A DNA stretch of 64,000 nucleotides. Origin: Gemmatimonadota bacterium (lineage in GTDB: Bacteria > Gemmatimonadota > Gemmatimonadetes > Gemmatimonadales > GWC2-71-9). Positions 39,106 to 48,056 of this stretch are shown piece after piece (positions within the stretch are counted from its first letter, which is position 1; every line of letters begins with the position of its first letter). The notes beneath the pieces were generated by a model, which saw only the letters and a list, made by a program, of their open reading frames with translations, did no database searches and was not told where the DNA came from. The stretch lies in the NCBI GenBank assembly GCA_025357945.1, contig JANYLJ010000008.1, positions 1 to 64,000 on the forward strand. Direction: 5' to 3'. The translations under genes were made by a program, and so were the position numbers.

Positions 39106-39939
39106 ATGGCCATGCTCCCGCTTCGCCGGGTTGAACTCCCCACCGGTGCGCGCCAGCTGCGCGACGCCTGGTTGAGCGACCTCGACCAGAGGCTCCGCAC
39201 ACCGGACGCCGATTGGAACCTGATCGTGCGCGACACACTGTTCGAACTGGCGTACCCGGGCCAGGGCACGTGGGGCGAGCGCGTCGCCGACGCATCGCTG
39301 GCGACCCGCGTGGCGCTCGACGCCTGCGACCCGCGCAACATCACGCTCGAGCCCGAGTACTACGCCGATGTGGACCCGGTGCGGTTCGCGCGCGCAAAGC
39401 CGCTGCTCTGGCTCTGGTATTCGTTCGACCGGCTGCCGGTGGGTGGCCAGAACGTGGACCTGGGCGTCGAGTTCCGCCGCATGCTGGCGCCGTTCCTCTT
39501 CGCCCGCGTGGGCAAGAACTTCAAGTGCTTCCAGCACGTGGAGTTTTCCTACGGCTACCAGCTGGAAGTTGGCGATGACGTCGTGGTGCATCGGCACGTG
39601 CTGCTCGACGACCGGGGCGGGCTCACGCTCGGCGACCGGGTGTCGATTGCCGATTACGCCAACATCTATTCGCACACCCACAGCATCGTGGACCAGAAGG
39701 ACGTGCTGGCGCTGCGGACGGTCCTCGAAGACGATGTGCGGATTACCTATCACGCGACGGTGCTCGCAGGCGTGCGGGTCGGGCGCAACGGGATGGTGGG
39801 AGCGTTGGCGGTGGCGACGAAGGACGTGCGGCCGTATCACGTGCACGTCGGGATCCCGGCCAAGTCGATCCGCGTCAAGCCGAACGCGCCGCCGGAAGTG
39901 TTGTCGACGCACCGCGAGCCGGACCGGCCGAGACCGTAG
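39106..39939 (+). CDS. Left-handed beta-helix acyltransferase (LbH)
   Basis: 277 aa. The C-terminal half has hexapeptide-repeat character: VGDDVVVHRHVLLDDRG, LTLGDRVSIADYANIYSHTHS, LEDDVRITYHATVLAGVRVG, the CysE/LacA/NodL superfamily pattern with the catalytic His in the SHTHS turn. The N-terminal 100 residues are helical. It probably acetylates a sugar or amino acid with acyl-CoA. The gene begins 2 bases after the previous stop, so it belongs to the same transcript. Confidence 0.85.
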   Translation: MAMLPLRRVELPTGARQLRDAWLSDLDQRLRTPDADWNLIVRDTLFELAYPGQGTWGERVADASLATRVALDACDPRNITLEPEYYADVDPVRFARAKPLLWLWYSFDRLPVGGQNVDLGVEFRRMLAPFLFARVGKNFKCFQHVEFSYGYQLEVGDDVVVHRHVLLDDRGGLTLGDRVSIADYANIYSHTHSIVDQKDVLALRTVLEDDVRITYHATVLAGVRVGRNGMVGALAVATKDVRPYHVHVGIPAKSIRVKPNAPPEVLSTHREPDRPRP

Positions 39940-39970
39940 TGCTGGTGTCGGGGCGCAGCATGCTGCGCCG

Positions 39971-40438
39971 TCATAGAAGTCGCAGTGTATCCTCCAACAC
40001 GCCAGCATTCCCGTCACCAAACAATCGCACGGCGTCTCCCAGACATCGCGTCGCGCGCGGCCAGCTGCAGCGCTCGCGTGCGTCGTCCGGTGTGAGCCAG
40101 AGCAGCGTATCGTGCTCTTCGCTGAGACGGATCACCGCATCGGCCGCGACGAAGGCGACGAACGCCGGAATGAGCACCACCTCGTCGCTGGTGTGGGAGT
40201 AGAACTGCTCGACGCGGCTGAGGTTGTACAACGCGAGCGGGGTGCAGCTGGTTTCTTCGTGGAGTTCGCGCCGGGCGGCAGCAGTTGGCGTCTCACCCGG
40301 ATCGATCTTGCCGTGCACCGATTCCCAGCTGCCGCCGCGCGCCCGGGTGCGCGCCCGGCGGAGGAGGAGGACCTCGAGGGCATCACCGCGGCCGCGCAAG
40401 ACGTAGACATCAACAAAAGCGACGCGAGTGGCGGTCAC
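39971..40438 (-). CDS. Nudix hydrolase
   Basis: 155 aa starting at GTG 40438, overlapping the PilB-like gene by GTGA. The Nudix box is GKIDPGETPTAAARRELHEETS, matching GX5EX7REUXEEXGU except that the last Gly is Ser. It hydrolyses a nucleoside diphosphate linked to another moiety; the substrate cannot be assigned. It sits downstream of the ATPase-receiver gene, probably as an operon passenger. Confidence 0.9.
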   Translation of the reverse strand: MTATRVAFVDVYVLRGRGDALEVLLLRRARTRARGGSWESVHGKIDPGETPTAAARRELHEETSCTPLALYNLSRVEQFYSHTSDEVVLIPAFVAFVAADAVIRLSEEHDTLLWLTPDDARERCSWPRATRCLGDAVRLFGDGNAGVLEDTLRLL

Positions 40439-42720
40439 TTCCTGCTGCGTGCCAGCGTCGCGGCGAGGCGTGCGATCAGCGGCCGGGGCCGGAACGGCTT
40501 GGTGATGTAGTCGGTGGCACCCGCCCGCAACACCTTCACTTCGTTCTCCTCGTCACCCCGGGCCGTGAGCACGACGATCGGCAAGTGCTCGGTACGCGCC
40601 TCTGCCCGGAGCTTCCGGAGCACCGTAAACCCGTCGACGTTGGGGAGGTTGAGGTCGAGGAGCACGAGATCGGGATTGTGCCGATCCACCTGCTCCATCG
40701 CTTCGGCGCCATCGCGTGCTTCGCAGATGGTGTACCCTTCCATCTCGAGCAGGTCCTTGAGCACCCGTCGCAACGAGTCCTCGTCCTCGACGAGCAGGAT
40801 GGTCGCCGAAGCGGTGGCGCCGGTACCAACATCCGCGGCACTCGGTTCGTCCACCAGTTCCAGCCCCGCCAGCATTTCATCCGGATCAAATCCGTCGCCG
40901 ACCTCGAACTCGCCGGTGGCGTTCTCGTCCGCGGCGGGCACAGCCGCCGACGACGCTCCCTTCGCCTTCTCCTTCTCCTTCGCCTTCCCCTTGGACTTTG
41001 ACTTGCCCGCCGGTACGTCGCCGGTCTTCGGCACGTCGGTCACGCGCAGCAACTCGTCCACCGACGTGTGACCGTCGAGCAGGTGCTTGAGTCCGCACTC
41101 GAACAACGTGCGCATTCCTGCCGCACGGGCTGCCTGCCCGATCTCGTCGGCGTTGGCGTTGTTGCCGATGAGGCGCTCGATATCCGGGTTCATCGCCAGG
41201 ATCTCGACGACGGAGAATCGACCGCGATAGCCCGTCTGCGAACACTGCCCGCAGCCGACCGCCTTCCACAGCGTCGTGCCACTCGGGATGAAGCTGCGGA
41301 GTCGGTCGGGAACGTCACTCATCAGCTGCTTGGTGCGACAGGACGGGCAGAGCTTGCGCATCAGCCGCTGGGCGATGATGCCGCGCAACGCCGCGCCGAT
41401 CTTGAACGCCTCGAGTCCCATGTCCACCAGGCGCGTCACCGTGTTCGGTGCGTCGTTGGTGTGCAGCGTGGAGAGCACCAGGTGGCCCGTGAGCGATGCC
41501 TGGACCGCGACCTGGGCCGTTTCGATGTCGCGGATTTCGCCGACCAGGACAATGTCGGGATCCTGACGCAGGATCGACCGCAGCGCCGCCGCGAACGTCA
41601 GGCCGGTCTTCTCGTTGGTCTGCACCTGAACGATGTTCTTGCCCAATCGGTACTCGACCGGGTCCTCCACCGTGACGATGTTGATCCCTTCGTCCTCGAT
41701 CGTGCGGATGCAGGAGTAGAGCGTCGTCGTCTTGCCCGAGCCCGTGGGGCCGGTGCAGAGGATGATCCCTTCCTTGCTGGTGAGCAACCGCTTGATCAGC
41801 GCCTGTTCATCGTCATAGAGGCCGAGCGCCTCGAGCGACAGCATCGTCGCCTGCGTGTTCAGGATACGAATCACGACCTTCTCGCCGTGCGTCGCCGGCA
41901 GGGTCGAGACGCGCAGGTCAACGGGATTGCCGTTCACCTCGACGCGCGCGCGGCCATCCTGCGGCCGCAGGCGATCGGCGATATCAAGGCCGGAGATGAT
42001 CTTGATGCGTGAGATCAGCGGTGCGCCGGCCTTGCGAGGGATCGTCATCGCGTGGCGGAGCACACCGTCAATGCGGTAGCGCACCGTCAACGCCTGCTCG
42101 CCGGACTCGATGTGGATGTCGCTCGCCCGACTGGTGATGCCGTCGGCGAGGAGGACGCCCACGAGCTTGACGATTGGCCGCGAGCTGGCCTCGGCCTCGA
42201 TCGCCTCGGCGTCGACCTCGTCCTGCTCATCCGGCAGCGCGGTGACGCCGAACTCCTCCATCCCCGTCAGGAGGTCCTTGACGCTTCCTTCGCGGCGCGC
42301 GCTGCCATACAGCTGGTCGAGTTTTTCGCGGATCCGCGGTGGCGACGCCAGCAGCATGCGGACCTCGCGACCGGTCGCAAACGCCAGCGACTGCTCGGCT
42401 CCGATGTCGAACGGATTGCTGGTGGCCACTTCGAACAACGCATCGGTGACGGTCAGCGGTACCACGCTATACCGTCGAGCCAGCGGCTCCGGCAGCGCAT
42501 CGCGTCCCACGTTGCTCGCCTGCGTCAGGTCTGCCACCGGCAGCTTGCACCGGCTGGCGACCGCGTCCAGCACCTCGGCTTCGGTCAGCAAACGGGCATC
42601 AAGCACCCGTTCCCACAACGAAGTCTTGGATTCCTTGTCGTTCACCAAACGCTCCAGGGCCCCCTCCGCCAGGAGGGGACCGACCACCGCTGCCACCCAT
42701 TCGTCGTTGTAGTTCGCCAC
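40435..42720 (-). CDS. PilB/GspE-type secretion ATPase fused to a C-terminal receiver domain
   Basis: 761 aa. The N-terminal MshEN-type domain (about 1-150) is followed by the hexameric ATPase: Walker A GPTGSGKT (324-331), the Asp box and Walker B region (DPDIVLVGEIRD), the His box (LHTNDAPNTVTRL), and a tetracysteine zinc site (CPSC, CGQC). Residues about 575-600 are a Lys/Glu-rich linker (KSKGKAKEKEKAKG). From about 640 a receiver domain follows with LLVEDEDS, acceptor LVLLDLNLPNVDG and KPFRP. The motor would power type IV pilus extension or type II secretion, with assembly gated by phosphorylation of its own tail (inference). No pilus genes are adjacent. Confidence 0.92.
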   Translation of the reverse strand: MANYNDEWVAAVVGPLLAEGALERLVNDKESKTSLWERVLDARLLTEAEVLDAVASRCKLPVADLTQASNVGRDALPEPLARRYSVVPLTVTDALFEVATSNPFDIGAEQSLAFATGREVRMLLASPPRIREKLDQLYGSARREGSVKDLLTGMEEFGVTALPDEQDEVDAEAIEAEASSRPIVKLVGVLLADGITSRASDIHIESGEQALTVRYRIDGVLRHAMTIPRKAGAPLISRIKIISGLDIADRLRPQDGRARVEVNGNPVDLRVSTLPATHGEKVVIRILNTQATMLSLEALGLYDDEQALIKRLLTSKEGIILCTGPTGSGKTTTLYSCIRTIEDEGINIVTVEDPVEYRLGKNIVQVQTNEKTGLTFAAALRSILRQDPDIVLVGEIRDIETAQVAVQASLTGHLVLSTLHTNDAPNTVTRLVDMGLEAFKIGAALRGIIAQRLMRKLCPSCRTKQLMSDVPDRLRSFIPSGTTLWKAVGCGQCSQTGYRGRFSVVEILAMNPDIERLIGNNANADEIGQAARAAGMRTLFECGLKHLLDGHTSVDELLRVTDVPKTGDVPAGKSKSKGKAKEKEKAKGASSAAVPAADENATGEFEVGDGFDPDEMLAGLELVDEPSAADVGTGATASATILLVEDEDSLRRVLKDLLEMEGYTICEARDGAEAMEQVDRHNPDLVLLDLNLPNVDGFTVLRKLRAEARTEHLPIVVLTARGDEENEVKVLRAGATDYITKPFRPRPLIARLAATLARSRK

Positions 42721-42789
42721 CCACCCAATCTAGGGGACCGCGCGAGTCTTTGTTATCCCGCACGCAGCGAACGATCGCCGCCCGGGACG

Positions 42790-44802
42790 CTACATCAGTC
42801 GCCACCAATCGGGGTGCACATCGATCGTCACAGCGGCCAGGCCCGTGCGAAGCGAGATGCCCGTCTCGATCCTCAAAAGCGGGCCCCAGAGATCCAAACG
42901 CACGCCGGCCACCGGTTCGATCCGCCCGGTACCGCGCCACGGCGCGTTCGAGAGGTCGCCGCCCGCCACGCCGGCCGCCAGGTATGGCACCAGCGCCGAG
43001 GGCAACCTGACAAACCGGGAATAGGGAAAGCGTGGGCTGGGCACGTTGACCGGCAGCGCCCACGCGATGTTCACGAGCGCCATGCGGCGGCCGCCGAGGG
43101 CGCGGAAGGGCACGCCGAGCAGCGTGCCACGACCGCCAAGGACGAAACTCCGGTACGCGGGGAGGTCGCCCCAGCCAACACCCGACTCCCCGGTCAGTTG
43201 CAAGTCACCCGATGCCAACCCGACATGACCGAGGGCGGAGGCATGCGCCCGGGACCAACGATTGTCGCTGGCATTCCCGTTCTCGAAATCGAATGACCAG
43301 CCGAAGCCGTGGCGATCGCGCTGCGCGATCGTCGTGCGCGTGACCCAGCCCTCACGGCCACCCAACGCCGGGTTCGGCGCGGCCGCTCCGCTGATTGGCG
43401 AAAACCGGGTCGTCACCGATGACGGCCGTTCCCATCCCGCGTCCACGGTGACACGTAGGGCACCACGCGAAATGCCATATCCAACGCCGACGCGCTCCAC
43501 CAGTGTGTAGTCGCCGTGATCATCGCCCGAGATCAGCGTGCCCAACGAGTTCGCAATTCCGCTGATGACCGGCACGTCCGCCACGTCGCGCATCGTCCGA
43601 TCCGCAAAGAGGCGCCAGCGGCTATCACTGAAACGCCGCTCCAGTTCCAGCCTCCCGACGACCCGATGGTCGCTGAGGCCGATGCCGACGCGACCGCGCG
43701 CCGTGAGGACGTTGCCGATGCCGATCCGGGTTCCGATCGCCGGCGTGACACCCGCCACTCGAGTGACCCGGATCAGGTCGCTGATGCCGGCGGCGAGGAA
43801 TCGGATGCGCGGCAGTCCGTCGAGCAATCGCCCGCCCAGCGCCTGGGACGCGGCGTGCCCGGCAGCCGCGACGCCGGCTTCGGAAGCTGGCAGGCCTTCG
43901 AGGCGCAGTGCCAGTGGTGCATCCCACGTACCGCTTGCCGGCGGCGCGCGCGGACCGACGATGTATGCGCCGACAAACCGGTCCGGCGTGTGCTGGACGC
44001 CGAGCTGGTAGTTGTCGATGGTCCAGTCACCCCGGATGACCGTCCGCAGCGGGACGTCGAGCAGCGCCTCGCCGCGCCGGATCACGATCGATTGCCGCCA
44101 CGGCAACCACCGGGCGTTCGCCAGCAGCGCGTTCTCCAGCGTCACGGTGATGTCCGCCACCGTGTGATCACGGTACGACGCCGGCGTGAAGGTGAACTGA
44201 AACCGCACCAGCGCGGCGCGGTCGAGATCGAGGAAGAGCGTGCCCACGGTCCCGGCGGAGTCGGCATCCCTGGGCCGCACCCGCACGCCGACGACGCGGA
44301 CCCGCCCGTTCGGACCCGTCACCAGGACCGTGTCGCCGAGCGCAAACTGATACGTCGCCATCCCGGCATCGGAGAGCGGGTGCACCACGTCGCGCACCTC
44401 CTCACCCTGGCCGAGTCGAATGGTGGCCCCGAAGTCGTTTGCGACGATTCCCAGGTGGTCGCGGTGGTAGACGATGCGATTCGGCAGGAAACTGGTATCC
44501 CGCCAGGCGGTGATGATCTGCTTGCTCTTGTTCGGGGACTCCCCGTACACTTCGACTCGCAGCTCGTCCGCCCTGATGACTCGTTCCACCGGACCGTCGC
44601 CGTGATCCAGCACCGATGCAGTGCGCAGAATGCCGTGGGCTTCGGCCTGCCACGTAGTGATGAGGGTGTCCGCGTCGCGCGACGCGCGATGCGCAACCGC
44701 ACGGCGGATCAGGTCGATGTCTGCGCCTGCCCGCCATACCTGCGCGCCGGCTCGCCCGACGCTCATCGTCAGCAGAATCGCCCAGCCGATCGCGCGTCGC
44801 AT
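42790..44802 (-). CDS. Putative outer-membrane beta-barrel surface protein
   Basis: 670 aa from 44802, where MRRAIGWAILLTMSVGRAGAQ forms a signal peptide; the longer frame upstream is antisense to a real gene. The C-terminal half alternates short amphipathic strands, ending VAAVTIDVHPDWWRLM-like, and contains RMALVNIAWALPVNVPSPRF and ALVPYLAAGVAGGDL, which resemble Omp85/D15-type barrels. The N-terminal half is a beta-rich periplasmic region (DTLITTWQAEAHG onward). A function as an export or assembly pore is possible, but no POTRA repeat was confirmed. Confidence 0.75.
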   Translation of the reverse strand: MRRAIGWAILLTMSVGRAGAQVWRAGADIDLIRRAVAHRASRDADTLITTWQAEAHGILRTASVLDHGDGPVERVIRADELRVEVYGESPNKSKQIITAWRDTSFLPNRIVYHRDHLGIVANDFGATIRLGQGEEVRDVVHPLSDAGMATYQFALGDTVLVTGPNGRVRVVGVRVRPRDADSAGTVGTLFLDLDRAALVRFQFTFTPASYRDHTVADITVTLENALLANARWLPWRQSIVIRRGEALLDVPLRTVIRGDWTIDNYQLGVQHTPDRFVGAYIVGPRAPPASGTWDAPLALRLEGLPASEAGVAAAGHAASQALGGRLLDGLPRIRFLAAGISDLIRVTRVAGVTPAIGTRIGIGNVLTARGRVGIGLSDHRVVGRLELERRFSDSRWRLFADRTMRDVADVPVISGIANSLGTLISGDDHGDYTLVERVGVGYGISRGALRVTVDAGWERPSSVTTRFSPISGAAAPNPALGGREGWVTRTTIAQRDRHGFGWSFDFENGNASDNRWSRAHASALGHVGLASGDLQLTGESGVGWGDLPAYRSFVLGGRGTLLGVPFRALGGRRMALVNIAWALPVNVPSPRFPYSRFVRLPSALVPYLAAGVAGGDLSNAPWRGTGRIEPVAGVRLDLWGPLLRIETGISLRTGLAAVTIDVHPDWWRLM

Positions 44803-44865
44803 GCGCAGAAGATAGGCGTCGTCCTGGTGCTCGCCTCGGCCTGCCACGCCAATCGTGCCAACGTG

Positions 44866-45354
44866 ATGCCGCAGCCGGCTGCCACCACCCTGGACCGGGT
44901 CTGGTTGCTCGAAGCCTCCGGAACCCCGATCCCGGACACGTCGGTGACCTTCGCGCTCGCGACGGGGCGCACGATCGTGTTGCGCCACGCGCGCCCGGAC
45001 GATGCGATCTTCCTGGTGCTGCAGTTTCCGGCGACGAAGGATTCGCTGCGGGCGCGCGACAGCGTGCATGTTACCATTCGCCCGATGCGCGGCAAGTACG
45101 CCTTCACGCTCACAACACCCGACAAGATCGGGAGTGGCGCGCAGGCGACCTTTTCGTACGCCATTCACTTCCAAACGCCGCGGGACGCGCTGGCGAAGTA
45201 TCCGAGTCCAGGTCGATTCGAGGCGCAGCTCTCACCCACCGAGATCATTGCCGACACCAAGGTGCAATTCCTGGTGGGCGCACGACCGGCGGCGGACATG
45301 ATCCGCTTCCCGCTGATCGCGCCCGGCAGCTACGGCCTGGCGGCGATCCGGTGA
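44866..45354 (+). CDS. Hypothetical protein with disputed lipoprotein start
   Basis: 162 aa from ATG 44866. The protein (DRVWLLEASGTPIPDTSVTF onward, then VLRHARPDDAIFLVLQFP) looks coherent and ends at the trpE start with a GTGA overlap. In the same frame upstream, bases 44812-44844 would encode KIGVVLVLASAC, an excellent lipoprotein signal, but no normal start precedes it. ATG 44801 is out of frame by one base; removing one A in the run AGAAGA would join it as MR-KIGVVLVLASAC. That start would overlap the divergent gene. See the finding. Family unrecognised. Confidence 0.65.
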   Translation: MPQPAATTLDRVWLLEASGTPIPDTSVTFALATGRTIVLRHARPDDAIFLVLQFPATKDSLRARDSVHVTIRPMRGKYAFTLTTPDKIGSGAQATFSYAIHFQTPRDALAKYPSPGRFEAQLSPTEIIADTKVQFLVGARPAADMIRFPLIAPGSYGLAAIR

Positions 45355-46883
45355 TCGAACCCAAGGCGCGCTGCCGTGAGGCCGCCCGACAGGGATATAC
45401 CCGGGTGCCTCTCGTGCGCGAAGTCGTGCTGGACGGTGATACGCCGGTGTCGGCCTTCGCCAAGCTGCACCGCGGTGGATATGGCTTCCTGCTCGAGTCA
45501 CTCGAGGGTGGCGAGCGCTGGGCGCGCTACTCGTTTCTCGCGACCGAGCCGACGGCGGTGTTTCGGTATCGCGGCTCGAGGGTCGAGCGGTCAGCGGTCG
45601 AAGGCGAATGGACAGTGGCAGCGGAGGATCAGGCGCCACTCGCACATCTCGGTTCGCTGTTGCGTGCCGATCGTTCGCTCGACGTCCCGGGATTGCCGCG
45701 TTTCACCGGTGGCGCCGTCGGGTTCTGGGGCTATGACGTCGTGCGCACGCTCGAGGAGTTGCCGAATCCGCCGCGCGACGATCGCGGTTTGCCCGACGCC
45801 GTGGTGATGACCGTGGAAACGCTGCTGGTGCTCGACAACCTGTTCCACCGCGCCATCGTCATCGCGAACGTCGCCGTGCACGCCGACCTGAGCGACGATG
45901 AACTGGAACGTCGCATCGCGGACGCGGGGATCCGGTGCGATGAGTGGCTGGCGCGTCTCGCGGTCCCGAACCCGCTCGCACCCCTGGCGATTCCACCCAC
46001 CCGCCCTCCTGCCGCGGCCACGTCGCCGTATCCGGACGATGCGTTCCGCCGCGACGTGCAACGCTGCCGGGATTTTATCGCCGCGGGTGATGCCTTCCAG
46101 ATCGTGCTCTCCCGCCGGCTGGACGTGGTACCCGCGCCCGATCCGTTCCTCAGCTATCGCTGGCTCCGGGCACTCAATCCGGCGCCGTACTGCTATTTCC
46201 TCCGCTTCGGCGACCTCACCATCGCCGGCGCATCACCCGAAGTGCTGGTGCGCGTCGAATCCGACGAGGTCACGGTGCGTCCGATCGCCGGCACGCGACC
46301 CCGCGGCACCACACCCGAACAGGACCTCGCGATGGAAGCCGAGTTGCGCGCCGATCCGAAGGAACGGGCGGAACATCTCATGCTGCTCGACCTCGGCCGC
46401 AACGACGTCGGGCGCGTCGCCCGGTATGGCTCGGTGCGCGTCGCCGAACAGATGGTCGTCGAGCGCTATTCGCACGTGATGCATCTCGTGAGCGAGGTTC
46501 GCGGATCGTTGCGCACCGGGCTCGACGCGCTCGACGCCCTCGCGGCGGTGTTTCCGGCGGGGACGGTCAGCGGCGCGCCCAAGGTGCGGGCGATGGAGAT
46601 CATCGACGAACTGGAGGTCACCCGCCGCGGCCCGTACGCCGGGGCGGTGGGCTACGTCGCCTTCGGTGCCCGAAGCCTCGACACAGCGATCGCGATTCGC
46701 ACCGTGGTCTTTCACGGCGATACCGCCTATGTGCAGGCGGGCGCCGGAATCGTCGCGGATTCCCACCCGCAAGCCGAGTTTGACGAGACGGTGGCCAAGG
46801 CGGGAGCGGTGCTCGCGGCGCTGGGGCTGGCACAGCAGGGAGAGACGAGAGACGAGAGACGAGAGACGAGGGGGATCACGTAG
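45351..46883 (+). CDS. trpE: Anthranilate synthase component I
   Basis: 510 aa from GTG 45351, overlapping the preceding stop. The chorismate-binding domain is clear: FRRDVQRCRDFIAAGDAFQIVLSRR, GASPEVLVR, RPIAGTRPRG, AEHLMLLDLGRND and AGTVSGAPKVRAME. It makes anthranilate from chorismate with a glutamine amidotransferase partner, which is not seen here. The last 12 residues (ETRDERRETRG) are encoded by an AGAGACG tandem repeat and are unlike the family; the enzyme fold ends before them. Confidence 0.96.
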   Translation: MIEPKARCREAARQGYTRVPLVREVVLDGDTPVSAFAKLHRGGYGFLLESLEGGERWARYSFLATEPTAVFRYRGSRVERSAVEGEWTVAAEDQAPLAHLGSLLRADRSLDVPGLPRFTGGAVGFWGYDVVRTLEELPNPPRDDRGLPDAVVMTVETLLVLDNLFHRAIVIANVAVHADLSDDELERRIADAGIRCDEWLARLAVPNPLAPLAIPPTRPPAAATSPYPDDAFRRDVQRCRDFIAAGDAFQIVLSRRLDVVPAPDPFLSYRWLRALNPAPYCYFLRFGDLTIAGASPEVLVRVESDEVTVRPIAGTRPRGTTPEQDLAMEAELRADPKERAEHLMLLDLGRNDVGRVARYGSVRVAEQMVVERYSHVMHLVSEVRGSLRTGLDALDALAAVFPAGTVSGAPKVRAMEIIDELEVTRRGPYAGAVGYVAFGARSLDTAIAIRTVVFHGDTAYVQAGAGIVADSHPQAEFDETVAKAGAVLAALGLAQQGETRDERRETRGIT

Positions 46884-46980
46884 GCTTGCGCCCATCCCTC
46901 GCTTCGCTCAGGGCGACTCAGTTTCTCTCGTCTCTCGTCTCTCGTCTCTCGCCTCTCGTCTCTCGTCGCTCGTCTCTCGT
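46841..46980. repeat. Oppositely oriented heptamer tandem repeats (AGAGACG)n / (CGTCTCT)n
   Basis: About four copies of AGAGACG (46841-46870) are followed 54 bases later by about eight copies of the complement, CGTCTCT-like, with two variant units (46925-46980). The arms could pair over about 30 bp. The left tract codes for the tail of TrpE; the right ends at the stop of the convergent maf gene. The interior contains GCTTCGCTCAGGG, a partial match to the GTCATCCTGAGCG family. Confidence 0.8.
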
Positions 46981-46982
46981 TT

Positions 46983-47549
46983 TCAGAATCGATATTCGTG
47001 ACCCGCATCAGCGAGTAGTTGCAGCACAAGTCTCACCGGTAAACCCATCACGCCGAAGAAATCGCCGTCGATCCGCTCGACCAGCGCGGCCCCCCATCCC
47101 TGAATGCCGTAGGCGCCAGCCTTGTCGCGTGGTTCGCCGGTGGCGACATAGTCGCGCAACATGCGGTCGGAACAGACACGGAAGGTGACCCGGGTTTCGT
47201 CGATGGCGTGATGTTCGCGACCCTGCGCCACGAGGCAGACGGCGGTGATCACGGTATGGGTGCGGCCTTGCAGGAGTCCGAGCAGCCGCACCGCATCGGC
47301 GTCGTCGGTCGGCTTTTCGAGGATCTGGTCATCGAGTACGACGATCGTGTCGGCGCCAAGGACGAGCTCGCCGGGGATCGCGCGCGCCTTGTCACGCGCG
47401 AGACGGCGCGCATAGGCGGCTGGCGGCTCGCCGGGAAGGGCGATCTCCTGCACGTTCGCAGGCATCACCACGACGGGAATGTGCAGCATCTCGAGCAGCT
47501 GTCGGCGTCGTGGCGACGCCGACGCGAGGACCAGGGTCGGGATCGTCAC
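46983..47549 (-). CDS. maf: Maf-type nucleoside triphosphate pyrophosphatase
   Basis: 188 aa from GTG 47549, overlapping dtd. Maf motifs: LASASPRRRQLLE at the N-terminus, then VLGADTIVV, and the C-terminal KAGAYGIQGWGA and GVMGLPV. It hydrolyses non-canonical or dTTP/UTP-type nucleotides and limits septum formation when overproduced in Bacillus (family knowledge). It follows dtd in one small operon. Confidence 0.95.
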   Translation of the reverse strand: MTIPTLVLASASPRRRQLLEMLHIPVVVMPANVQEIALPGEPPAAYARRLARDKARAIPGELVLGADTIVVLDDQILEKPTDDADAVRLLGLLQGRTHTVITAVCLVAQGREHHAIDETRVTFRVCSDRMLRDYVATGEPRDKAGAYGIQGWGAALVERIDGDFFGVMGLPVRLVLQLLADAGHEYRF

Positions 47550-47992
47550 GTCGCGGTCCGCTCCAGCATCAGGGTCACCGGGCCATCGTTCACGAGCGAC
47601 ACCTGCATGTCGGCTCCGAACTCGCCGCTTGCCACGGTCAGGCCGGCGGCGCGCAACGCGGCCAGGAACGACTCATACAAGGGACTCGCGGTCTCGGGCC
47701 GGGCGGCGTCAATGAACGACGGCCGCCGCCCCTTTGCCGTATCGCCATAGAGCGTGAACTGCGACACGGCGAGCACGGCACCACCGGCGGCGGCAACGTC
47801 GCAGTTCATCTTGCCGGCCGCATCGTTGAACACCCGCAGCCCGACGACCTTGTCGGTCAGCCACCGCACCTCGGCCACCGTATCGGCGTGGGTGAAGCCG
47901 ACCAGCAGCACGAAGCCCGGACCGATGGCACCGGCGACGCGACCGGCGATGCTGACACTCGCCTCGGAAACACGTTGCAGAAGTACGCGCAT
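47546..47992 (-). CDS. dtd: D-aminoacyl-tRNA deacylase
   Basis: 148 aa, typical length. Active-site motifs are SQFTLYGDTAKGRRPSF and VSLVNDGPVTLMLE (the GP cis-proline signature), with MRVLLQRVSEASVSI at the N-terminus. It removes D-amino acids mischarged to tRNA. Its stop overlaps the maf start (GTGA), so they are coupled. Confidence 0.97.
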   Translation of the reverse strand: MRVLLQRVSEASVSIAGRVAGAIGPGFVLLVGFTHADTVAEVRWLTDKVVGLRVFNDAAGKMNCDVAAAGGAVLAVSQFTLYGDTAKGRRPSFIDAARPETASPLYESFLAALRAAGLTVASGEFGADMQVSLVNDGPVTLMLERTAT

Positions 47993-48056
47993 GCTGGAAG
48001 GTAAATCGCTGGCGGCTGCCTACCAGCGGCACGCGACCAGCCATTTACCTTCCCTC

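Noticed and set aside
43516-44800. Long plus-strand open frame opposite the barrel gene
   Set aside because: High-GC antisense shadow; only the last part (after about 44812) looks like a real protein.
46841-46980. CRISPR array
   Set aside because: Units are only 7 bases, contiguous and without spacers, in two orientations.
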